The position numbers and the translations under genes were made by a program. Shown one piece after another: positions 1 to 14,187 of a stretch of 64,000 nucleotides of DNA (position 1 is its first letter; each line of letters starts with the position of its first letter). The stretch lies in the NCBI GenBank assembly GCA_036925085.1, contig JAUPFP010000002.1, forward strand, positions 4,592,780-4,656,779, written 5' to 3'. The stretch comes from Brachycybe producta. Its lineage: Eukaryota; Arthropoda; Diplopoda; Playtdesmida; Andrognathidae. The notes under the pieces were generated by a model. That model made no database searches and was not told the origin of the DNA. It was given only the letters and a program-made list of their open reading frames with translations.

Positions 1-2047
<2,047 letters not shown>

Positions 2048-2787
2048 GTTAATATGTGACTCGTAACATTTTCTTTTCGTCTGTTATTCCTTATTTATAT
2101 GTAAAGACAATAAATTCTTTACAAAGCAACAATGAAAGAATCTTAAAAAGGGTGGGATTTGCAGTGCATTTCGATTGCATATATATATTATGTTTCTCTT
2201 ATTTAAAAGTATTACGACTAATTATCAGAAACAATACTTGCAGCATTTTGTTGGCCAGTTTGTATCCAATGGTAATTTATTGTTCGTGGCGGACATCGTT
2301 GAGGATTTCTTCTTCGATGGTTTATGAAGAAAGATTTACATAATTTACTTAACGTTTTTATTTTCATGATAGCTTAGTATAAGCCACCATTTTTAAATTT
2401 GGATGGAAGTGGATTTAGACTTCTGGTTATACTGAATTTTATAAGAATTGAAATTGTTGTAGAAACTAAAATAGTACTGTAGTTTATTTATAAAATAACC
2501 TTTGCATCTAAAGTTCAAATTTTCACTTTCAAGTCGAAAAGATCGAATTTTTAAACTGCGATAAATGTTTATTTGTAAAAAAAATATTAGTGTATAAAAT
2601 TTCATTCAAGTGATTCAGTTACTCTTCTAGTTTCTAAAACAAGAAATTTATTTTAAATTTGTTTTCAACACGCAGACATGGTTCCCACCAAGTAGGAAAA
2701 CTTTGAAATTGAAATACCTTAATAAGATTTTTTATGAACAGCTGATTTTAAAACTCTGGTTATTCTGTCTTTCATTAGCACAATATA

Positions 2788-3236
2788 AAGCCGCGTACAG
2801 ACCAAGCTCGTGAGCTGTTCTAGAACAGTTCGGGACCAGTTCTTCGTGAACATAAATGTTACCCGGTCTCGAACAGAAACAGGACCCAGTTTAGACGGGA
2901 GCTCGCGATCATTTCCAGGGTTGTTCACAAACCGGTATAAAGTTCGCTCTTGAGGCAGTATATCAAAGGGCTGGTTCTTGAACATCTGCCAAACAGAGAA
3001 CCCGGTCTTGACGTGAGTGAGCTCGTCAGATTATAATTATTACAAACAATTTGTGCAAAATGATTACACACAAATTTAACAACGCAATACTCTAGACGAA
3101 CTATCAAGCAAAATCTCGAGCGCTGTTCGCACATGCGAACGCGAACATGGGTAAACATTATGCTCATGAGCAGCTGTCGAACAGTTCCAGTTCCAGAGCG
3201 GTTCATGAACATCTAATTTTGGTTTGTATGCGGCTT
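2788..3236. mobile_element. MITE family A, copy 1
   Basis: Imperfect inverted ends (AAGCCGCGTACAGACCAAG on the left; TTGGTTTGTATGCGGCTT on the right). The interior from ACAGAGAACCCGGTCT to AACATTATGCTC is shared with 49601..49922. No transposase is visible, so it is a non-autonomous DNA element. Confidence 0.8.
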
Positions 3237-3760
3237 AAGAGAAACTAGAAAGTATTTTAGACACTAGAAGCGTGACTAATTTTCATGTTGGTATCTTTCA
3301 AAATAAATTTTTATAGACAGCCATAAAAAAATATTGGCTGCTTAAAATTGTGTCATTTGCAAAGTTTCTATTTAACACATTAAAGTTTCTTTTCATTATG
3401 CACCTAAAAAAACAGAATAATCAAGAGTACCAGAATCGTGCACACTTTACAGATTGTTTTAAAAAAATGTTAAAAAAAAAGTATCCGAGAAAATTCGTGG
3501 AAATTTAAATTCTCTCAATATTTTTTTTCCCCTTATTTTCACTGATATACACGTTAAAACATTTCTATTTACTCTCGATTATAGTAAAGCTTACTTATAG
3601 TAAAGCTATAAGTTAATCTTCAGTATAATAATGTGCTGCACATTTTCACGGAATTTACTTGCGGTTTTCACTTTAAAAAATAAAATAAACAAAAATTTTG
3701 CCCTGAAAAATAGGAAAAACTCAATGAAAATAATAACTGATATTTGGTGGGAACCCTGGC

Positions 3761-3782
3761 AGAGAGAGAGAGAGAGAGAGAG
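3761..3782. repeat. (GA)n microsatellite
   Basis: Uninterrupted AG dinucleotides in the Cdk7-FBPase spacer. Confidence 0.95.
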
Positions 3783-4989
3783 TATCCAGAGTTCTAATGT
3801 GCTTAGTGTTGTTTCTGGAAAAAAAAAATAAGTATGCGAATTGTATGCACCTTCATTTAACTGTTGAACCGACGGAGTTATTCACAACAATGTAAAATAC
3901 CACGTTAACAATACTTTTTGATAATTAATCCGTTCTGTTAGAAACCAAGTGTACATGTGTGTAGTACACTGTACCTGATGGAGCCATCCATGCCTGTAAC
4001 AAAGTATAATAGGAAACCTACGTCAACATAAAAAATGCATTATAGTGTCGGTTGTGCATTGTCATTCAGAAATTGTTGACTTTCAGGTCATATTTTTTTC
4101 AACAACAACAACAAAAAAAAGATGTTCCAATCACAAAACATTACTTCAATTGTATTGATAGAGAAAAATAAACCCAAGATTATTATGACGGATGCATATA
4201 TCACCGTCATAGTGCGAAATCAGTCATTATGCAAATGCACTTGTCAATTTGCGAAATGCTTATATGAAAACTCCAATCTAAATTATGCCTTAGTGACATT
4301 TTGTAGATTGGCTTATTCTTGTAGATATTTTGCTCGTTGTCTAAAATGCTAGTCATTGGACCTTATTCACACCATGCCATGGTGTCCATGAATTAATACA
4401 CTATAGCTTTCTACTAAATTTGTGCTTTGTTTAGATTCAACGAGTGACTGAAGTACGAGCTGTGTGGTTGTCTGACAGTCAGATGAAGCTTTTGACGTCA
4501 TAGGAGTTGGTTAGGACAGTGGTGGTTTGAGAGACTTTTCATGTGTAGGCGATATGTAATTATGCCGCCGCAAAAACAAGAAACATGACTAAACTCTAAG
4601 CAACACAATACCTTGTTACACATTTCTAATAAATAAACGCAAGCATAGCGAGCGAAAAACCCTATTAAAAATTCTGGCTAGCAAAACGAGCCGAATAATA
4701 GTAAATCATATCCATAATAAAACTAAGAATAAGTTTTATAAAATAAATTAATCTTTTCGTTTGTATAATTTTTTTTGAAATATTTTCTGCTCCAGAAAAT
4801 GCCCTTAAGAATGTGCCGCCGTAGGCAACCGCCAACGTCGCCTACGCCTAGAACCGGCCCTCTGTTAGGATTGTGTCATGTACACTCTTGTTCTGGTAGG
4901 AAAGGGATGATTGCAAATGTTCTCAACAGTTTAAACATAATTATTCTTGCAGTCTTTTTGTTATTACCCATTTTTTATCAGACAAAATT

Positions 4990-5180
4990 AGGTTTATTAC
5001 ACGGCATAACTTAACCCGATAGTACAGTATCTCCTCCTGTGCAGGCTCCACACCTAATGCATCATATGAGATCTTCACATCATCACAAGAAAATTGAAAT
5101 GAATTGGTATGGAACCTGTGTAGGAGGACATACTTATATATTAACACTTTTGTCATAAGTAGTGCCGTGTAATAAGTCTC
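4990..5180. repeat. Small foldback element
   Basis: Arms TTATTACACGGCA on the left and TGCCGTGTAATAA on the right are exact inverted copies, about 190 bp apart end to end. No coding content. Confidence 0.65.
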
Positions 5181-6662
5181 AATAACACAATATTATTTTT
5201 AGTTTTTAATCAACGGTTTTGACGTCACAAGCTTTTATCTTATGGTGAGGCAACTGTAGATGCAACTTTGATGACTGCATTCTACACATGCTGGAATAGC
5301 AGTGGCGCGTTTATATGTGTTGATTCCCCTGAGCGTTGTGGAATTTTAGAGCCCCTGGTATTGGCCGTTTTGCGTGCAGCAAGAAACAAAGATAAATAAC
5401 GAATATGAATTGCTTTATTTTTTTCAAATAAAAAATTGATTTCTTCTAAAAAAAAAAAAATTTATATTCTTGACTGAAGTTTTTACTTTGGAAAGCGTTA
5501 AGTAAAATTTGGGACCCTAAGCATGTCTAGGCCCACCTAGTAGACCAACGATGAAAATCGCTCACTGTGCAGCAGATAGCGATCTTGCATTGTTTCATGG
5601 TTTGAAAAAGGCCTTTTTATTAAATTGGTCGTTTTGCAAATTAACTAGTGAATATATTGAATGACTGATTTTACACTTTGACTGAAACACATATGTATTA
5701 GGCATTGTAGTGTCGAATGCACACTTCATTGCTCATAGCCTTTTATTTAGAAATAATTTCATCAGAATCACCACTTTATAATTGAATGGATAATCGAAAA
5801 CTATAAAGTGATAGAAGTTTCACATTTTTAAGTGCTTATTTTCGAGTAGTCGGCTTTAAAAAAAAAAAACTTCCTTCTTGCAACAAATTTAAGCTGGTTT
5901 AACCGGTATTTTGCAATTCGAAAGGTATTCAATTTCATGTTTTTTTGTTTTTTTCATGTAAGTGTACTAACTTTGCGCGAAAAACAATTTCATATTTTCG
6001 TAAAAAGTTTCCTTTAGAAAAATTACCTTCGTTACAGTGCCGTCTTAAGAATTATTGGGACCCTGAGCTAAGTGAAAAATGGGGGGCCTACAGGCTCACC
6101 CATAAATGTTATATTCAAACATCAGCCACCTACTTTATAACCCCCCCCCCCATGTCCTCCACTTCTCATTCAGAAGTGGTGTGTTATAAATTTCCCAAAA
6201 TAATTTGTTTTCAAATTTTTAATTTTTTTTAAAGTTAAGAGGCGGGGGGCTCTTTGAAGCTAAGGGGCCCTGAGCTTCAGCCCTGCTGGCCTGTGCCTTA
6301 AGGTAACACTGCTTTGTTATATGGTTACTGATGCATTATGGAATAAACATTATAAATTAAATTAATAGTTTCTAAAAACAACTTCTGATGTATTTTTTGA
6401 TGTTGCTTTTAAAAAAAGGGGGGAATTATGTAAATGTTTATTCCTTGCAAATATTCTTAACAAATTGACACGATCAATATTCATTTTTTTTCTTCCTATT
6501 TTGGCACAATGGAAACATTGCTTGTGATTTTCATTCGTAATTTCAACGTGGGAAAAATTGACAATTTCAATATTTTTCATCAGTTTTAGTAAACATTTGA
6601 AAGAAAATACCGGCTGTAATATAGTTTCTTGTTATTTTAATCTTTTTAGTAGCAACATTAAG

Positions 6663-6869
6663 GACGTTCACAGAGAAGAGCGACTTTTAGTGGTCGGTGT
6701 GTGGCCTCAAAACCGATCACTCCAGTCGACTGCCAGTGGTCGAAATTGGATCCTAATGTAGTTCAATAATCTACAAAAAGTAGTTGTATTCGAATGATTG
6801 GTTTCGACCACACACCGACGACTTTTTGTGGTCCATCTCAACCACTAAAAGCGACTTGTCTGTGAACGC
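6663..6869. mobile_element. MITE family B (GTGGTCG type), copy 1
   Basis: Left arm GACGTTCACAGAGAAGAGCG and right arm CGACTTGTCTGTGAACGC are inverted. Just inside are ACTTTTAGTGGTCG and its complement. Relatives lie at 33703..34004 and 45016..45307. Confidence 0.75.
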
Positions 6870-7438
6870 ATGAAAAAAATAAATTCAAATTTTTTAAAAA
6901 AAACTAGAATAGTGCTCAGTTGATGATAAAATAATTTTAATGATGGTAATTTTTCTATAAAATAAGACTTTTTTATGATAATTTGAAATTATCCACATTT
7001 GTTTTTCCCTCCTGTTTTGGTAAAATAAAACCACCAATGAGAATCCATCAAGCATTACTAGACAGGGAAACCAGACGGCATTGACTATCCTTCTCATAGT
7101 AAAGTTTGAAGCGAAACCAGAAAAGGAAATAACAATAGACTAATCAGTGATCAAAGATTAAGGATGACTAACATGGCGATATTTTATTTTCCATTTACTG
7201 TAATGTCAAAATGACGCCATGCTAGTACACGCATCAATGTTATATCCAGCTTCAATTATATGACAGGTTGTCATTATTCACGGGAGAAAACTTCAGATAT
7301 TCGAAACCGGTTTTATTGATGAGTTGGAGACTTTGGATTTCAGAAACTTCGAAAACTTGTTTATTTTCATTTTTTTTTTTTATATATATATAGTTTATTT
7401 GCGTCGCGTAATTTTCCAATTTTATAAAGTTGTTCAAA

Positions 7439-10400
7439 ATGGCTTCTGGACGTCATGAATTCGATAGTAATTGTATGACTTTAACTCGTTTCGTGTTAAG
7501 CGAACAGAGAAAAGTTCCAGGTGCAACCGGAGACTTAACTCAACTGCTAAACAGTATTTTAACAGCTGTTAAAGCCATTTCGTCCGCCGTTAGAAAAGCT
7601 GGAATTGCTAAATTGTAATTTCTCATTTACGCTCGCTTACGACCTTTGTATCTCAATGAACTAATCAGCTGTAAAACATTAAAACAGTTGATACGAACAT
7701 CAAAAAAACAAGAAATCCACAGCTTTATTCCAATTTACGTTATTATATGGAGGTATTCTTTCGATTAGAAACCGCTAGAATCCAAGCTAAAGCTACGAAG
7801 TTGCTATATAGGCTGCGCTTAGATGGGCGAAATATGACACAAAATGCTGTACACTGCATACAGGCAACACCTTCGATTAGCAGCAGCAGCAGCACATATA
7901 TAGCCTCCATGCAGGAGATTATGGAGCGATTTCGCAACCTTTATACCAACGCCACAGCCTTAGCTTGGAGGCTAGCGGCTTCTAATTGAAAGAATACTCC
8001 GAAATGTATGTCGTATAACGTTTTTTTTTTTTGTTTTTTTTTTAGGTATGGAATTGCCGGCGAAACGAACATTCAGGGGGAAGAGGTGAAGAAGCTGGAT
8101 GTCCTGTCGAATGATCTTTTCATAAACATGTTGAAGTCGTCTTTTACGACGTGTTTGCTCGTTTCGGAAGAAAACGAGAAAGTGATCGAAGTAGAAACGG
8201 AGAAACAGGGAAAATACATTGTCTGTTTCGATCCTCTGGACGGTTCGTCCAATATCGACTGTCTCGTGTCGATCGGTTCCATCTTTTCCATTTACAAGAA
8301 GGTTTTTATTTTTTTCGAATTATTTAGCAGAATTCGTTTTTTTGGTTCTGTTTTGATAATTAGATGTTTTTTTTTTTTCAAATTTAGTTGTCCAGCGATG
8401 GTCCTCCTTCTGTGAGTGATGCACTTCAGAGTGGACGTAACATCGTAGCTGCCGGATACGCTCTTTACGGTAGCGCCACGATGGTCGTTCTTTCGATCGG
8501 TGGCAGCGTCAACGGTTTTATGTTGGATCCCGTAAGTAAAGAGCCGACACAAATCGAATTTTTTCATCGAAGGTGTCATTTTTGGGACTTTTTTTTTTTT
8601 TGAAAGGCGATCGGAGAATTCGTTTTGACCGAACCAAACATCCGTGTGAAGCCGAGAGGAAAGATCTACAGTATCAATGAGGGTTATTCGCAATATTGGG
8701 ACGCAGCTACGACTGAATACGTAAAACGGAAGAAGTATCCGGAAGTAGGTGTCGTTTTAGCATTACGTTTATAGTTGATCGTAAGTTGCGAAAACCGTTT
8801 AACACGAAAACGGGTAACACACGGAATACATGAAATATATTTCCGGTCTAATCCATCAGTATGAGTTTTTCATATATTTTAATTTGTACGACAAAAACAG
8901 ATAACACAAAAATATCGGTTAACACAAAAAAGTGTTTTCGGGTTTTGTGAATAAAAATCTATGAAAATTCTTTTTTTTTTTTAAGACCTTATTTTTGAAA
9001 AAACCTTTGTAAAACCTTTTTCTTACAGGAAAAACCACTTAAATCAGTTGCCAGGTTTTCCGAATTCGGTTTCTTTCTGCTTCATGCTTAAATGCATATT
9101 TTATTACTCACATGCATAAACACGAAATGTTTATTATACGTAAAATATACAATTCAAAATTACTGATTTTTTTTATTAAAAAAATATTCAAAGCGAATAT
9201 TGAATATTTTAATATTAAAAAAAATTATAGGTCGGACGAATCCTAAATTTTCTCGAATCTGAATCCGAATCCTAAAAGGTAATTGAATCTCTCGAATCAC
9301 ACGCATCTATAAATACATGCAATACCATAAATATGGTAAAAAATACGTAGAGGTGGCAACGGGTAGCACCGAACCGTTTCTACTCTGTTCGAATCCGGTT
9401 TAATCGCCTCGCGATTTTTCGGAAACCGTTTCGAACGCATCAGCAGAATTGTGCAGCACATTAGTTAGAGGTGGCAAAAAATTGAACCGAACCGAACCTA
9501 CATAGTTCAGAACCGGCTCGGAACCAGTTCTTATCAATTGGACCTATACTGGCGAACCGGTTGTATCAGTTCCAGTAATTGGTGAACCGGTTCTACCGGT
9601 TCCGAACCGTTGACATCTCTAAAAATACGTTTTTTAAATTGATTATTTTAGCACATAATTCGGTTAACACGAAAGGAATATTCTAGGTCCTTTAATTTCG
9701 TGTTAAGCGGTTTCCACTAAAGAACTTGTCTTTTACGAGTAAAATCAGTGTTGGCACTAATTGTTTACACATTCGATAAAGAAAGCTAATAAAAAGTTTA
9801 TCTAAAATTGGAATAATAAGTGATGAAGCTAATAATAATCTATTCTCCTTCAGGACGGCAAACCGTATGGTGCCAGATATATCGGATCAATGGTGGCGGA
9901 TGTTCATCGTACTATTGTCTACGGTGGAATCTTTATGTATCCCGCAACGAAAGAGGCGCCAAAGGGCAAAGTATGCACTTGTGTGATCAGGGTCGAATGA
10001 TTTGAATCAATTTATTTAATTCACGATAAAAAAAAAGCTTGTTAAATTTATTGTTTCAGCGTTTATTTATTTCCAATTTCAACTCAAATAATTATTTTGG
10101 ACGAAATTTACTAAATTAATATTGTTTATGCTTGGTTTTGCTGCAAAAATTAATTAATTAAAATTGTATTTTAAAATATTAATTTTTGCAAAAATTAATA
10201 TTTTAAATTATAATTTTAATTAATTAATTTTTTGCAGGATAATCAAATAATAAGCAATTTTAGTAAATATTTAATTTATATTTTAAAAAATTCAAGATTA
10301 TAATGTTTTTCACTTCGTTATTTAAATTAAATAAATCTTGCTTAGATCAAATTTAATCCAAATTAAATCAGCCACTAATCGAATTCTGGTTCTGCGTTTT

Positions 10401-10952
10401 AGAAACAAAAATGGAGAACTTGAAGAATAAATTGACTAAATTTTTTGCATGTCAAAAATTAAAGAAATTGTCTGCTAAGCTCCAAAAATTAAAAAATTGT
10501 TTACGATGATCCAGAAATTTTAAAATTTGAACAATTTCATTCAAACTGCCGTAAAAGTTGATTTTTAACTATATGAACATGAAAATAATCTGTAAGTTAT
10601 TCAGCTACAATTCTACTTTCAAAAACACTTTCAAGTTTTCTTGATATTATTTCATAAAATGCAAAAGTATCCTGAGCTCAAGTGGCGTTGCGAACTGGAA
10701 ACTCTTCTTCGATGAAATAAATGTGGTTTTGACGGTGTGCCTATTTTTTTTTCGTTTTGCTTTTAGTTGCGTCTCCTTTACGAATGCAATCCGATGGCTT
10801 ACATCGTCGAGAAGGCCGGTGGCGTCGCTTCGAATGGACACATTCCGATACTTGATGTTCAACCCGAAGGAATTCATCAGAGGTCGCCGATCTTCTTGGG
10901 TTCTAGCGAAGATGTGCAGGAATTACTGGATATCATCAAGCAAAAGAATTGA
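7439..10952 (+). CDS. fbp: Fructose-1,6-bisphosphatase, complete, six exons
   Basis: Exons 7439..7614, 8046..8301, 8388..8531, 8607..8744, 9854..9970, 10767..10952; 338 aa, the usual animal length. Known: the cytosolic enzyme hydrolyses fructose-1,6-bisphosphate to fructose-6-phosphate, the controlled step of gluconeogenesis, and is inhibited by AMP. Seen: N-terminal LTRFVL and [16 protein letters not shown], the metal and phosphate site [41 protein letters not shown], and [18 protein letters not shown]. All exon phases agree and each boundary is GT-AG. The ATG at 7439 is chosen because [11 protein letters not shown] leads straight into the conserved TLTRFV block. Introns 1 and 4 carry MITEs; intron 5 carries a large hairpin. 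Neighbours are unrelated housekeeping genes. Confidence 0.97.
7749..8001. mobile_element. MITE in FBPase intron 1 (CTAGCGGCT family)
   Basis: Terminal inverted repeats of about 38 bp: left GGAGGTATTCTTTCGATTAG, right CTAATTGAAAGAATACTCC, with AACCGCTAG against CTAGCGGCT inside. Related sequence lies at 18805..19065. Open frames inside are accidental. Confidence 0.85.
9232..9303. repeat. TCGAATCC-element fragment
   Basis: Reads GACGAATCCTAAATTTTCTC followed by AATCCGAATCCTAAAAGG, matching one end of the element at 1549, 27920, 34630 and 44345. Confidence 0.8.
9467..9620. repeat. GAACCGGTTC-rich foldback
   Basis: Begins AGAGGTGGCAAAAAATTG and ends CGTTGACATCTCT, with alternating GAACCGG and CCGGTTC motifs between. 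A related half with GAGGTGGCAACGGG starts at about 9350. Confidence 0.55.
10142..10236. repeat. Long A+T hairpin in FBPase intron 5
   Basis: The two arms (10142..10187 and 10190..10236) are nearly perfect inverted copies bounded by TGCAAAAA and TTTTTTGCA, with almost no loop. Transcribed, it would form a stem of about 46 bp. The rest of intron 5 (9971..10766) is featureless A+T-rich sequence. Confidence 0.85.
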
Positions 10953-11206
10953 ATGGCGATGATGCATTTTTACGATCTCGTAATCACGGTGAGTGACTAA
11001 TCTTAATTTTTTTTACGATGTTTGATGCTTAAATCCAGCTTATATTTTTTAAAAAAAGAAATTAATCTTGAAACAGTGTATTAGGTAATGGACTAATAAT
11101 TAAAAGAAACTCCTTTTTTTTTTAATAAAGTAATTGTTGAGCTCGAGTCTTATTTGACGAGAACCTCAATTTGGCCACTGGTAATTTGTATTTTAAAAAT
11201 AACATA

Positions 11207-11608
11207 CAATAGAACGTCGATTATCGGAACTAATCTACATCAAGCATGTCAAACTCAAAAGGCTAACACGGGCCAAATAAACAAGGTCTAAGTTTATGTG
11301 GGCCGCAAAAAAAAACAAGAATGTCAATTTTTATGGAAACGTAGGTTTATTTCAAAAAGTACAGTAGAAAAAAAAGAACAAAGACAATAGATTGTTACTT
11401 TAGAAATGTAATAACGGCAGCACAAAATGAGAATTAGAATATATTTTCAAAGGTGAGAAAAAGTAGTTTAAAAATTAAGCTACAAAATTTTTATCCCATT
11501 AAAAAACGTGGAGAAAAATAAGTAAAAATCGGTTACAAAGAATTTTTTTTATTTCCATAAGAATAAGTAAAAAAAAACTATTGGTTCCGATAATTAGACG
11601 TTCTACTG
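11207..11608. mobile_element. pogo/Tigger-like MITE
   Basis: Left end CAATAGAACGTCGATTATCGG and right end CCGATAATTAGACGTTCTACTG are inverted, and TA dinucleotides flank both ends (11205..11206 and 11609..11610). Ends of the form CAGTAGAACGTCGATTATC with TA duplication are typical of the pogo/Tigger group of Tc1/mariner elements. A GGGCC-containing insert (about 11250..11330) starting near GTCAAACTCA may be a nested hAT relic. No transposase. Confidence 0.8.
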
Positions 11609-12137
11609 TAGTTGCAGGTTTTTTTTTTGCGTTAATTTTGATATTTTGTCTAAAATGACAAGCAGGAGCATCTTTCCGGGTTTTTTCAGCCAATTCAATA
11701 AGTAAATATGCCTATAATTTATAGAGTTTCTTTTCGCTTTAAACGAATTTCATTTTTGGAGTGAAAGAATTTTTATGCTATTTTAAAGGACCGGGTTGAA
11801 AATATACTTGGTGATATCCACCTTAGTGTTAAAGGGTTTTCTCTATTTTAAAGTGCTGTATACTGATTGGACGTTTTTCAACTATTTGGTCATTTCAAAC
11901 GTTGAATAAGCAGCGAGGACGTTGAAATCTTCATTGGCCGTTTTGAAACAAAACATACTGTTTTGATTGTCCGAGAGTTGTGGTGTGAAAGCATTTGGTG
12001 CTTGTCAGGTTTGCGCGTATTCAGTTTTCTAGATTGAGGAGTCGAGTATATTTGAAACGGCGATCTCGGTTCATTTTAGCCTCGGTGTGCAGCTTGGTGC
12101 CTCATGGCGCGTCATTGGTTTGACGCAACAGTTAAAG

Positions 12138-12171
12138 CACAGAATAGAAAGTTATAACTTTCTATTCTGTG
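12138..12171. repeat. Perfect 34-bp palindrome
   Basis: CACAGAATAGAAAGTTA is followed at once by its exact reverse complement, with no spacer. It lies in the FBPase-CCCH/CHY spacer, flanked by GTTAAAG and GGTTAAAGC. Confidence 0.95.
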
Positions 12172-12355
12172 GTTAAAGCTTGAGGCATATTCGTAATTAT
12201 CGCAAAGTGAAAGGTATCGCTGAACTCGTCAACTTTTATATGAAACTTTCTAGCAAAAGTTCGTGAGTTTAGCACTATCTTTAACTTAGCGATCATTAAG
12301 AAATATGAGCTTAATACTAAAATAATAACTTTTCTTGGTTATTTTGTCAACTATA

Positions 12356-12624
12356 ATATCGCACCGCGGTAAGAAGAGTGGCACAAGTAAAACAAAAAAC
12401 ACTTTTTTTGGGGGGAAAAATGAGTTTAAAGTTGCATTTTTTCATATCTCAATCTATTGTAGGGGAGCCAAATAAACCGATATTGTGAATAATTAAAACG
12501 ATTTTTGCTCTTGAAAAGCTCAGCAAAGTAAGCCATGAATCTTCTCTTAACTTTAAACTCCTTTCCCCCCCCCCAAAAAGTGGTTTTTTGATTTGTGCCA
12601 CGCTTCTAATCGAAGTGCGATATG
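12356..12624. mobile_element. MITE family G (ATATCGCAC ends), copy 1
   Basis: Inverted ends ATATCGCACCGCGGTAAGAA and TCTAATCGAAGTGCGATAT, then GTGGCACAA against TTGTGCCAC, and a poly-G tract on the left against poly-C on the right. A second, interrupted copy is at about 53576..54175. Confidence 0.85.
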
Positions 12625-13239
12625 AGTGTTTGTCGTTTATTAAATTTCATATTTGTTCAATTTGCTGCTTTGTCATCGTTCTTTTTTGCATTTTTGGCGG
12701 AATCAATTTCAAAAGGTAAGTGAACATGATAAAAATATTTTCAAAAATATTGTCGGCAAAACAAAAATTGTTATTTGCATTATTATTTTCTATTTTGCCA
12801 GAAATTTTTCCAGAACTTTATTCTTCCGAATAGCCGTTTATTATTCTAATTTTAGTGAGTTTCATTTTATCGTCGGCTTATTACAATCAAAAGCTTCTAA
12901 GTCAATTTGAAAGGTTTTTTACAGGAGACACAAAAACAACATTTTATTTGGTTTATAACTGAAATACAGATTTGTTGTAGTAAATAAAACATATCGAAAT
13001 AAATCCAGAAACTCCGAAATCTACAAATTAAGACTTTGATGATAGTAAGCCGACAATATGAAACCTTTAAAAACAATAGTCTTACTATTTTTAATAAATT
13101 TTCTAAAAAAAAATTATCGTTCACTTTTTAAATTGCTAGAATTAGTTTATTTTAAAATATATCGTTATGAAAAGAAAAAAAGTATTGAACAAATTTGTTT
13201 ACAATTTTAGTTTGTATCAAATTGTGAATTTTTCTTATG

Positions 13240-13540
13240 ATTGATGAACAGCTGATGTTCGAACTCTTGATTATTCTGTCTTTCAGGTGCAAAATTAGAA
13301 GAATCTAGAATGTGTTTTAGAAACTAGAAGGGCAGCTCAATCACTTAAGGCTTCTTTTAAAGTTGGATCATTTTCAAACTCGGATAAAAAGCTTATTTTG
13401 AAAGATGTCAACATGAAAATACCCTTAAGTGATTGAGGCTACCCTTCTGTTATCTAAAACACTTTCACGTTTTTTTTTATTTTGCACATGAAAAATAGAA
13501 TAATCGAAGTTCGAGAAACGTTTACACTTTAAAAAGCGCT
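13240..13540. repeat. Repeat family D, copy
   Basis: Contains TTTTAGAAACTAGAAGGGC, CTCAATCACTTAAGG, AAAAGCTTATTTTGAAAGAT and CGAAGTTCGAGAA. The halves are imperfect inverted copies. Other copies are at 14895, 17330 and 20185. Confidence 0.7.
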
Positions 13541-14187
13541 TCAAAGTTGTCATATTTATTGCAAAAAAAAAATGCTGTTGCGCCATTAATATGTTTAAAT
13601 TTGCCGCTTCTTCATTTGCCAATCGGTTGTGGATTACATTTTCTGACCAATGACATTGTTAAATGTTTTATCTGCAATATGAAACGCTGTGAAGTTTGCT
13701 TTTTCTTCTAGTTTGTTCTCATTGACCAATAGCGGTTCAAGTACTACTCCTTTCTGTTGCAAAATGACGTCAATTTATTGTTTATGTTTCACCAATGAAA
13801 TTACGAGGTAGTTCCTTTTCATTAGATTTAGCTGTGAAAGTTGCTTTCTTTCTGTGGAAGAAGCAGTTGGGCGCAGCCAGAAAAGTTCGTTCTATTTAGG
13901 TTTGTTACATGTTTGATTCTGTTTGTTATTGGTCTGATGGTCATAAAAGGGCGGGGCTAACTGAATTTTCCTAGCTGCGCGCAACTGCCTGTGTCTCTTT
14001 GTATGTCGATTGCACCATATGTGGCTAAGAAGTGGGCTTTAAACTTTTGTTTTTATTTGCAGCTAATTGATGCAATTTATTGCACAACTGACTGAAATAT
14101 TAGAACCAAATATAAACTGAATGCGTTCATAGAGAGAAACCAAAAAAAGAACCGGAAGCAACCTTTAATCGTGTGTTTTGTTTTATT

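Larger units (their letters stand above)
2048..7438. other. Intergenic spacer between Cdk7 and fructose-1,6-bisphosphatase
   Basis: No convincing coding exon. It holds the separately listed foldback elements near 2.8, 5.0 and 6.7 kb, a (GA)n run at about 3761..3782, poly-A/T runs, and an AT dinucleotide run at about 7370..7392 just upstream of the FBPase start. The stretch 6040..6305 has ends mentioning GGGACCCTGAGCT and its relatives and looks like another decayed DNA-transposon MITE. Confidence 0.7.
8788..9716. mobile_element. Foldback element with GTTAACAC ends in FBPase intron 4, carrying nested repeats
   Basis: The left end GCGAAAACCGTTTAACACG and right end TTTCGTGTTAAGCGGTTTCC are inverted copies, and extra GTTAACAC blocks lie inside both ends. 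A TCGAATCC fragment (9232..9303) and a GAACCGGTTC-rich foldback (about 9467..9620) sit in the middle, so these probably inserted later. A short relative is at 15188..15377. Confidence 0.65.
10953..14187. other. Intergenic spacer between FBPase and the CCCH/CHY gene
   Basis: No coding exon recognised. It holds a Tigger-like MITE (11207), a perfect palindrome (12138), a foldback (12356), a family-D copy (13240) and a fragment at about 13920..13990 with GTCATAAAAGGGCGGGGC, also seen in the microsatellite-bearing elements at 30.9 and 43.8 kb. An upstream noncoding exon or the promoter of the CCCH/CHY gene must lie near the right end but is not identifiable. Confidence 0.65.

Noticed and set aside
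2056..2343. 95-codon frame after Cdk7
   Set aside because: No start context, no family resemblance, in A+T-rich spacer; chance frame.
7747..7989. 80-codon frame in FBPase intron 1
   Set aside because: It lies wholly within a MITE and has no protein-family features.
14173..14187. Earlier non-ATG start for the CCCH/CHY protein
   Set aside because: It would begin with GTG inside a pyrimidine-rich, acceptor-like tract; the ATG at 14188 or an upstream exon is more likely.
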